From NCBI GenBank assembly GCA_904066235.2, contig CAJFCV020000003.1, forward strand, positions 2,728,001 to 2,792,000: DNA of 64,000 bases. Reading direction: 5' to 3'. The notes beneath the pieces are model-generated. The model made no database searches. It was not told where the DNA came from and saw nothing but the letters and a program-made list of their open reading frames with translations. Positions 30,604 through 39,900 of this stretch are shown here, one piece after another (the stretch's first letter is position 1; every line of letters begins with the position of its first letter). The DNA comes from Bursaphelenchus xylophilus. Taxonomy: Eukaryota > Nematoda > Chromadorea > Rhabditida > Aphelenchoididae. Both the position numbers and the translations under genes were made by a program.

Positions 30604-33453
30604 ATGCCGGAAGGGATTCCCTTCGAACCTCTGAAATTGCTGTTTTCCATTGTTTTCTTTTTTGCCGCCATTTCTTGCAATTGGGCGGCATTGGCATATG
30701 TCCATGATTTCATTAATCTGTAAGTTTTGTGTTGCATTTTAGATTGAAAAGGTTGTAAAATACGTATAAGGTACAAGCGCTATTAAAAACATTTTTTTGC
30801 AAAAAATCATTATTGCAAACCGTAGGATTTAGTCATCGCGTGGAATTTTCGGCTTCTCTGGTTTGACCCATGTCTCGTATTTTACCAGAAGAAAGCAATT
30901 CAAATTTTCGTAATGTGCTCAACAATGTTCTTCGTCGAGCGTTCCAAAATTTCTCTTATCAGCCACCGAAAGATCCGAGCCGAAACATGAGCTAACCTCA
31001 AACTTGGGTTAATAAACCGACTATATTCCCCTTCTTACAGCTTTCAAAAAGATCTCTCTTGCCTTCTCGAATGGGGAACTCTTTGATTTTGGAGACAGTC
31101 GGGCTCTTTGCCCGTCTCTATACAGACTGCGGAGGGGGACGGCTCTCTTTTCTTTCATCTTTTTTCTGTACGGCTCTCCGCTTTATCTACGATATTTCTT
31201 TAACAGGCATTTATCGCGTTGACCTTTCATGCCTTACCGCGGGACCCCACGATTAGACTTTTTTACAATCGAGACTTGTTTTTGGAAGCCCCGATGCTAT
31301 AGTTATCGCATGGTCTTATAAACTTTTAATATGTATGTGATGAATGCCTCGTATTTTACCAAAAGAAATAAGTTCACTTTTTCGTAATGTGCTCAACGAT
31401 ATTCGTCGAGCGTTCCAAAATTTCTCTTATCAGCCACAGAAAGATCCGAGCCGAAACATGAGCTAACCTCAAACTTGGGTTAATAAACCGACGATTAATT
31501 CTCATCTGTCGTTAATAAACGGTAATACTCTCAACTTTCCGTCAGGTAACTGCGGTTTTTGGGAGTTAATTCTCTTCTCTTCCCGTCTCTTAACCACAAA
31601 CACTTCTCTCCGTTGAGATTCATAACCATCCCTTCTGCTCTAGCCGCTATAGTCTTTTCTCCCCTTTTCTCCCGTTGAAAGCGCTTGTTTTTTCTGCCGA
31701 AAATAATATGAGAGATAACAGTCAATATTGAGATCGCGGTGAGTCAGAGGATCGAAAAAAGAGCGGGCTTATCTGCCGGTAGAACTGACGAGACGGTAAA
31801 GAAGCGAATTAACTCCAAGAATGCGCTGGTTCCCAGATGAAACTCGAGTCATCGTTGGAAGAGAAGCGAGATGGGAGGGCAAATCGTCGGTTTATTAACC
31901 CAAGTTTGAGGTTAGCTCATGTTTCGGCTCGGATCTTTCTGTGGCTGATAAGAGAAATTTTGGAACGCTCGGCGAATATCGTTGAGCACATAATGAAAGG
32001 TGAATATTTTTTTGTTCTTGGTAAAATACGAACGGATAAGCATCAGGTTTAAAACAAGCTTTCTTTGTAGAAAAGTCGTTGGCACATAATTAATCAGAAA
32101 AAAGGGTGATTAAAATAGGGAAAAATACGTATTGAAGACTAATGTCTTATAATATAACGGGTTTTCAACTGAAAACTAATAAATTATTTGTACACATACA
32201 AAACTCCATAGTATCCACCCCCTCAAAGCTAACATTTATGACAAAATTTTTCAGTCAAGCCCTTCCGGATATCAGTTACATTATCCCTCAAAATGAAGAA
32301 ATCGCCTTTATGGGCGATATCATTGGCTTTCTTCTCACATTATGCCTTGTAATTCTCATGATCCTGCACAAACACCGCCATGTTGTTAGCAAAAGGATCT
32401 TCTTTTTGGGCGGTTGGATCTACTGGATGAGATGCATCACTCTAACCATGACTCACATCCCTCCAGGCTATGTTGACGGCCGAATTCGATGTCAATTTCA
32501 AGTGAAAAATGAGGAGTTTCGGACTTTCGATTTGTACTGGAAACGTTGGGTTACGTTGGCCAAAGGACTGGGGACCCAGGTAAAATACGGGCGTCTCATT
32601 CTCATATTTCTAGCGGGGAAAGAGAAAAAGGAAGAAATCGGTTTACAAAACACTGAATTGATTTTTTGCCCGAAAAAACAAAAAATAATGGAAAGTCATC
32701 AAAAACTTGGCGCAAATGGAAAAAAAAGATGACTATTACTCTAATTTATAGGTAAAAGCATACTAATTTTTACTGGAGAAACAAATAAAAATGTTGTAGA
32801 AGCCTTCAGGTTAATTTTGAAACCCAAAAGATTACATTCATTTTCTGAAAAATTTCCAAAAACGAGATTTTTTGGAGAAAATTTGGATTTCTTAATTTTT
32901 CTTTGTAAAATACGTTTTCTGTTTCCCTCATTTCCTTAATCATGTCTAGTCGTCGTCAACAGCAAATCTCTAATAATTTAGTTATAAAAATTCGGGTTAC
33001 TGTAACATCTTTCAGGACGTAAACAAGCCCATGCTGTGCGGAGATCTCCTGTTTTCCGGCCACACTTTGATCATGTGTTTTAGTGCCATGGCCGTTCGCT
33101 ATTACATCCCGAAAAAGCTCAGGCTCATCAGTTATCTCACCTCGATTATCGCGGTAATCGGGATGATCTGCATGGTGATTAGTCGGGCCCATTATTCGGC
33201 CGACGTTCTCATCGCTTATTGGATCACAACCTTTGTTTTTACGTAAGAATTACATCTCCAAATGCTCTGAAAATCTCGTAAATTGAATTTCAGCATCTAC
33301 CATGCGTATATTGAGACGTTGCCGTTTATGCGAGAAGACACTGCGGCGAGTAAATTATGGCTCATCAAGGTCGCGGATTGGCTGGAAGAAAACGTGGACA
33401 ACGACTTTTTCGAGAACAAATTTCAACTCCCTTGCTTTTCATGGACCATCTAG
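30604..33453 (+). CDS. sphingomyelin-synthase-family protein 2 (4 exons, 275 aa)
   Basis: Exons: 30604-30719, 32255-32579, 33016-33242, 33294-33453, with the same intron positions as copy 1, so the two are tandem duplicates. Motifs: ALPD (D1), RCITLTMTHIPPG (D2), CGDLLFSGHT (D3) and HYSADVLIAYW (D4). Both histidines and the aspartate of the lipid-phosphotransferase triad are present, so this copy is predicted active in moving phosphocholine (or a related head group) to ceramide at a membrane. It lacks a SAM domain. It ends 41 residues earlier than copy 1. Intron 1 contains three SL RNA genes. The donor of exon 2 is itself GTAAAATACG. AATAAA is at 33491. Confidence 0.88.
30914..31018 (-). ncRNA. 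spliced-leader RNA gene 11, in intron 1 of the second sphingomyelin-synthase-family gene
   Basis: The leader and Sm site are intact; a 3-nt insertion lengthens the 3' hairpin to give 105 nt. The upstream element at the 73-nt position is weak (GGAGACAGTCGGGCTC at 31091). CGTATTTTAC at 30876-30885 lies about 28 nt past the 3' end. Antisense to the host gene. Confidence 0.88.
31388..31489 (-). ncRNA. spliced-leader RNA gene 12, in intron 1 of the second sphingomyelin-synthase-family gene
   Basis: Fully intact copy. GGAGTTAATTCTC begins at 31562, 73 nt upstream. CGTATTTTAC at 31350-31359 lies 28 nt past the 3' end. Head-to-head with gene 13 (399 bp between starts). Confidence 0.92.
31889..31990 (+). 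ncRNA. spliced-leader RNA gene 13, in intron 1 of the second sphingomyelin-synthase-family gene
   Basis: Fully intact copy. GCGAATTAACTCC ends at 31816, 72-73 nt upstream. GTAAAATACG lies at 32021-32030, 30 nt downstream. With gene 12 it forms an inverted duplicate of the pair at 26289-26890. Confidence 0.93.
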
Positions 33454-33490
33454 AGACACTAGAGGTTGTATTTCATAATAGTATTTTGGA

Positions 33491-33496
33491 AATAAA
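33491..33496 (+). terminator. AATAAA polyadenylation signal of sphingomyelin-synthase-family gene 2
   Basis: AATAAA lies 37 nt after the stop codon. The gap to the SPT5 start (33911) has no recognised gene. Confidence 0.55.
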
Positions 33497-33910
33497 TTAT
33501 GAATTCAAGAGATTTTTAGATCTCTCTGTCTATTACAATATCATCCAAAAAATTAGTGAAAACCAGTGTAAATCAAGCTCAAAATCGGTTAAAGCAAGTT
33601 ATTACTACATTCTAAATTTTTTACCATTCAATTTACCTCATTTCCACCTCTTTTTGGACTATCGATGTGTTTCCCACCTCGAAATATTGTTTTTTGGCAT
33701 TCTGTTGCAAGCTGTTTTTCGGCTTGCGCCCGACGAAATTTTTATTATTTCGGCATGTTCTAGTTTTTCGGGTAGTTCAACGATTTTTTTGTGGGATATT
33801 GTCGTGTTTAGGGCTTTCTGAGAGCTCTTCGTTCTTTTTTATCGATTTCTTTGTGATTTTTGCGTTTTGTTTAGGTAAAAAACCATAAATTTCAAGTCGA
33901 GCCGTGCAAA

Positions 33911-36900
33911 ATGAGCTCCAGCGAAGAAGATAATGTCGAAGTAAAGCCTGTAAGTTTGTTTTTGCAGTTGAGTTGGATTGTTTTTAGTTTATTTTGAGAG
34001 TTGATTTATATTGTTCTTCATGAATTTTGATTGTAGGATCCCAGCTCAGAAGAAGAAGGTTCTGACCAGGAGAAAAGTGCTCCTTCATCGCCAGCACCAG
34101 CCAGAAAGCGAAAAGTAAGAGATTTTACTTTGTTGTCTTTGTTTTTAGAGAGAGTTTTATTGGAATATGAAGAAGGCGGCATGTGTAATATAGATTGGTC
34201 ATAAATCTTAAATTTTTTTTGGTTTAGTGGATAATCTTTGATGTCTAAAGGAAGATTTCTGTTCAGGCTAGCTTTTGAATAGAAATTTTTGAAAAACGGC
34301 AGCTAGAATTTTGTGGTTTTCTAGATTCTAAAAACTTTGGTTAACCAAAATTTTTGAGAGCTTTGTAAATACGCATGAAGGTGGTAACTTCTATGTTTTG
34401 AGCGAGATTATGACTTTGTTCAGCTATTACACTCCGTGGTGAATCTAAATTTTACTATGGAATACCTGAAATTCGCCACTTTATCTTGTTTATTACAGAT
34501 TGAGAGTGACGATGACAGCGACGCAAATGAAAGTGGAAAAGAGGACGAAGCCGAAGAGCCAACACCAAAAAAGAAGACCAAATTTGTCAGAGACTCTTCG
34601 GACGAAAGTGATGAGGAGGAAGAGGAGGACGACGACGATGATGAGGAGGAGGAGGAGGAAGAAGAAGAGGAAAGGCCAAAGAAATCCAAGAAAAAGAGAA
34701 GAAAGGTGAGTAATTTTTTGAATTTTGTTGTTTTTCGAATTTTAGGCCACATGTTACGTCTAATTTTGTAGCGTCGAACAGTCCACGATTTCATCCAAGA
34801 TGATGTCGAAGTTGATGATGATGAAGAAGAGGAGGAAGTGCAATATTCAGATGAGGATATTAACTTCGATCCAAGTGAGAGACGACTTGCCGAGAAGGCC
34901 TTGCGAGAGCAAGAGGCTATGGAACGGAAGAAACACGATCAGAGAAATAAATTGGCGTAGGTTGCCTACTACAATATAAATTTTCTTCGAATTTTAGGAA
35001 ATTTTGCTTCAAATATGACTAAAATAACTTTTAGCAATATGACAGAAGAAGAGATGGCTCGCTACTTTGAAGAAAAACACGCCATGGAGCGTCAGTCCAA
35101 CTACTCCAGAGATCATGATGCATATGATGAAATCACTCAAAACTCGTTGCTTCCGACCACCAGAGATCCGAATTTGTGGATTGTCAAAGTCACTAGAATC
35201 GGAGAGGAAAAGATGGTGGTGTTGCAAATGCTGAGAAAATGTATTGCAATGGAAAATTCGGGAAATGTAAGATTTTTTGATTATTCTTTCGGATTTTAGG
35301 TCAGAAAATGATGAAGATTGGAGATATTTGAACCGATTTTTATGTAGAAAGAAAGAACATACTATATTTGGTATTTTCAGCCTCTACACATCTCATCAAT
35401 CGTTTGCAAAGAAGGCCTAAAGGGCATGTTGTACATTGAAGCCCATAAAAAAGCGAATGTCGCTCGATTAATCGAAGGTGTCTCGGCGGTAAATCAATAT
35501 GATATCAAGGTAAGACCTCATTGCAAAATTCCGAAAATTTTTAATCTTGTTTGAGGATAATTTGAAGAAATTTTGACATCAATTCTGCCATGGATAATAT
35601 AATGTTTTCAAAAATTTTGTTTTTAGATGGTCCCAATCGAAGAAATGGTGGATACCCTGAAGGTTGTGAAGAATATACCACAATTAAAGGTCAACGATTA
35701 TTGTCGATTGAAGAAAACGATGTACAAAGGTGATCTGGCCCAAGTGGATTGGGTTGATGTGGCTCAGAACAAGATTTGTTTGAGATTGGTACCAAGAATT
35801 GATTACAAAAAGAAACGAGGAGCTTTGAGGGTAAGGTTGAAGGGATTTTTTGAGCAGTTTTGTGATAAAAATTATATTATACATGACAAAAAAAACTTTT
35901 TTGAATTTTTGAAATTTTTACCTAAAATTTTTTCAGGATATGGATGATGATGACGAGGATGACGAAGTCTTCTCATATCGCAACGCTTTGTCCAAAAAGT
36001 CGGCCAAAAATCGCCCACCAGCCAAACCGTTCGACGTGGAAAAGATCAAAGCCCTGGGCGCGGAAGTCTCTCACGATGGTGACTTTATTATCTGTGAGGG
36101 CCAACGTTTCCGACGCTTCTTGGTCTACAAAATCTTCCCGCTGACTTCGGTCACAACCGAGAATCTGAATCCCACGGTGGAGGAGTTGAAGTACTTCCAG
36201 GACAAGCTCTCCACGGATCCCGACTTTTTGAGGGAAATTGCGAGGGCCAGAATCAGCGACACTTTGTATACTTTTGGCCCTGGGGATTGGGTGGAAGTCT
36301 GTGAAGGAGAGTTGACGAATTTGAGAGGAAAAGTGGTTTCTGTGGACAAAGATGAGGTCATTATTTCCCCAGACCATCAGGATCTAAAGGTAAGGAGAAG
36401 ATTTGGAGTTTGAGGGAGAGTTTTGGAACTTGAAGAGGGGAAATTGATGTTTAATGAGTGGGGGAGGGATAGAGAAAGAGTAGTCGTGAAATGAAGGGTC
36501 GATTTTTTTAACATAGACCATAAGAGAATGAGATTTGTAAAATACAAACGCATATTGTTGTCATGGATAATATATGGGTCTTCTGGATGGATTTCAATTT
36601 TAAATTAATGATGATGGAGGTTTATTGATAAATTGAGGCTTGATTTGATGGTCTAAAGAGATTTTAAGTCTTTTTATGAAGAAGTTGTTGAGTTATGACC
36701 AGTTTTGTTGGACTTGGTCATCAGATGTTTCATGGTTAATATAATTTTTTTTAACAAGGAAAGTACTTTTATGGGGGCTCCTACTTTTTGACGGGACATA
36801 TCTCAAAAAATCAGAAAAAGTGTGCTGATCAAGGATATATAAATCTTAGCTGCCCGTTTTAGGTTTTTAGGGGTGAAAACTTAATCGGAAGTTGACTTAA

Positions 36901-39900
36901 AGTCCTATATGAACCCCTTTTCGCTTAACTTTTCACAGGTTTACAATTTTTATTTTGGTTTAAAATGATGTTTATTGAGTTTCTAAGATGTAATAAACCA
37001 GTCTTGGCCCAAAAATTTATTTTTCCGACCTTCAACTTCAAAAAAAGTTGATTCGGCCCAAAAGGGAAATCGAACCCGTGCGGCGTTCTCCCTCTTGATT
37101 CCCAGACTACGGCACTAGCCACTCGGCCACACCGCTCTCTTCCGAAGGAAGAGACCGACTGCGCTTTTTATCGTTTCGAATGCATGCGCCTTTTGTAGGG
37201 AAATTAAGCCAGTTTTTGGGCATTTTCACCCCTAAAAGCCCAAAATGGGCAGCTAAGATTTATATATCCTTGATCAGCACATTTTTTCTGATTTTTTGAG
37301 GTATGTCCCGTCAAAAAGTAGGAGCCCCCATAAAAGTACTTTCCTTGTGAGGAAAGCAAATTACTTCAATTGATTTTTAAAATACGCGTTCTATCAATTT
37401 GATGATTATACTAACAGATTTTGCTATCAAAATGCATTAAAAATTTTCTGTCAGCAATATATTACACATGACCATTTCAGCAAAACCTCAAATTCAACGC
37501 ATCAGAACTGAAGAAGTACTTCAAACCCGGTGATCATGTTCGTGTCCTAGGTGGCCAACATCAAGGCCTCACTGGAACAGTCGTCAAAGTGGATGAGAAT
37601 GCGGTTGTCGTCCTGTCGGACCTTAATTTAGATGAGATGAAGGTCCGACCCCACAACTTGAAACTGGACACACAAGTCTTCTCCGGCGTCGACCAAATGG
37701 GACAATTCCAGTTTCACGATTTAGTCTCGTTGGATGCGAACACGGTTGGAGTGATTTTGAGGTTGGAAAAGGACTTTGCGGACGTGTTGACCATGAATAA
37801 CACGGTTCAGAGAGTAAAGAGTGTGAGTATTCAGCCGAGGAAGAATGCCGATAAAGGAAGATGCATGGACAGTGTGGGAAATACGGTACAGAAGGGAGAT
37901 TTGGTCAAAGTCAGTGAAACTGCGAGAATTGTAAGTAGGAAATTGGTTTTGGGAAATTGCACGGTGCGGAGAAATTTGAGAGCGATTTTTGCACGGTGCG
38001 GTGCAGAAAGGTGGATGGTTTTGGGATTGTGAAGGCGATTGGGGAGTACTAGATTTGTGGAAAATAATTTTTGCCCTGAGGGAAGTCTACCTGCACTGTG
38101 CGAAAGAGGTTAAATTTTTTGCACCGTGCGGAAATTAAATAATTATTTTTATGAACGGTGCGAAAGAAAAAAGACTTTTTAAATTTTGAAATGAATAAGC
38201 AGCGTATTTTACAATGTGGTAATGTGGTATTAAGCCTCATGGCATGTTTTGGAACTGTGCAAAAAAAATAAAATTTTTGCCGCACAGTGCGAAATTTTCT
38301 GTATTTTTTCTAATTGAAAAATCAAATAATTTTGTTACAGAAAGGCTTCCGAGAAGGCGACGACATCATTGGCGAAGTGAAATACGTATTCCGTGCGTAT
38401 CTCTTCCTCCATTCCAGAAAATACAAAGAAAATTCCGGGATTTTTGTCGTCCGAAAGAACTTGGTGACCCTCCTCGGAGCCAAGAATTCGAATCAAAGCC
38501 TCAACGCCCCACTCTCAGTGAATGGTCAGCTGAACGAAGACCTCCTCAAGTCCCCTCGCCATCATTCCCAGGTCACCAGCGATCGATCCAACGGCGGACA
38601 AACGCCCTCCGTCCATTCGAGTCAAATGTCGAGCCGAAACGGCGCTATGACCCCCAGGGCAGGAGTGCCAAGCGCCTTCCGAGGCCAAGGACAACAGCCC
38701 CGCAGAGACACCACGCTGGTCGGGAAGACGGTCCGCGTCATCAAAGGCCCCATGAAGGGCTACTTTGGCATCGTGAAGGACGCCACAGACTCCACCGTCC
38801 GCCTCGAACTTCACGCCATGCCCAAGGTCATCAACGTGGACCGAACCCGTGTAATGCAAGTGGGCTCCAACGGCAACATCCTCGACTCCTCCTCGATGTC
38901 CGCATTCGGCACACCGGCCGCCAGAACACCCACGGTCATCGGCGGAAAAACCCCGATTTATGGCGCTGGAGCACAAACTCCCTTGTACGGCGCCGGCTCA
39001 CAAACTCCCATGCATGACTCCATTGGGTCGAGAACTCCCCATTATGGCGCAACCACACCCGCCTACGGCGACGGCGGTCGAACCCCCAATTCGAACGCAT
39101 GGGATCCCCAGAATGTTACCGCGACTCCGGCACACACCACCTATGATGATGATGATGAGAAGAATGATTATTATAGTGCGGCACATACACCGGCATACAG
39201 TCATAGTGGATGTAGGTTGGGGAAAAGGGTGGAGGGGGAATTTGGAAGGGAAAGAGAAGGGTGGAAGGGAGTGGAGACCGATTGTTTGGAGGTTTTTTTA
39301 GGATTTTTTGCGATTTTTTGAGGATTTTGGGGAATTTAGCTGGTTTTTTGGAAATTTGTGGTATATAGGCAGATTGTGGAGTAGTAGGGTAGTTTAGAGA
39401 CTGTTGTATTTGGATGGTAAAAAATTTTTGCAACACTCCGTGAAGCATTTAAATTCTGTATTTTTGCATTCTGTGTTTGCAGAAATTCCACCGGAAACTT
39501 GGGTCACGTATAATATAAAGAAAGTTCCGAAACAGTCTCCAAAAGCAAAAACCCGTTAAACGTGTACGTTCTGCTTGGCCAATAATCATTCAGCTGTGAG
39601 AAAGTCTTCAGGGAGCAACAATTTAGAAGGGTTTTGATACAGTTTTTATATTATTCTTGAGACCGGATACCCATGTGGCCGGAAAATGGATTCTTTCAAC
39701 ATTCTTCAATACAGGGTGTTTCAAAAAGTTTTGGCAAATTTTTTGCTTATATCTTTGGGCTCTGCAGCTATACAAGAAGTTTAAATCGTATTTAAAATTC
39801 GAAGTTGTGCGTTTTTAGAATACGCAAAAGAATTTTTTCTTGTCTCGGCGGAGAGACCATTCTTCGGCTGAGACATTTGACGTCTTTTTTGAAAACCACA

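Noticed and set aside
34420..34794. Minus-strand frame encoding a long serine run
   Set aside because: It is the antisense of the acidic GAG/GAC/GAT tract in SPT5 exon 3 and carries no independent signal.
37051..37136. Functional tRNA-Ser gene
   Set aside because: A and B boxes are good, but the acceptor stem does not pair convincingly and it lies in the loop of a foldback element.
38515..38976. 153-codon minus-strand frame
   Set aside because: Antisense shadow of SPT5 exon 10.
38244..39017. 257-codon plus-strand frame rich in Arg/Pro
   Set aside because: It overlaps SPT5 exon 10 in another frame; the SPT5 frame has clear KOW and C-terminal repeat motifs.
39481..39558. Possible alternative terminal exon of SPT5 (preceded by TTTGCAG)
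   Set aside because: Joined to exon 10 in phase it gives an immediate TAA, and the sequence is repeated in the other palindrome arm.
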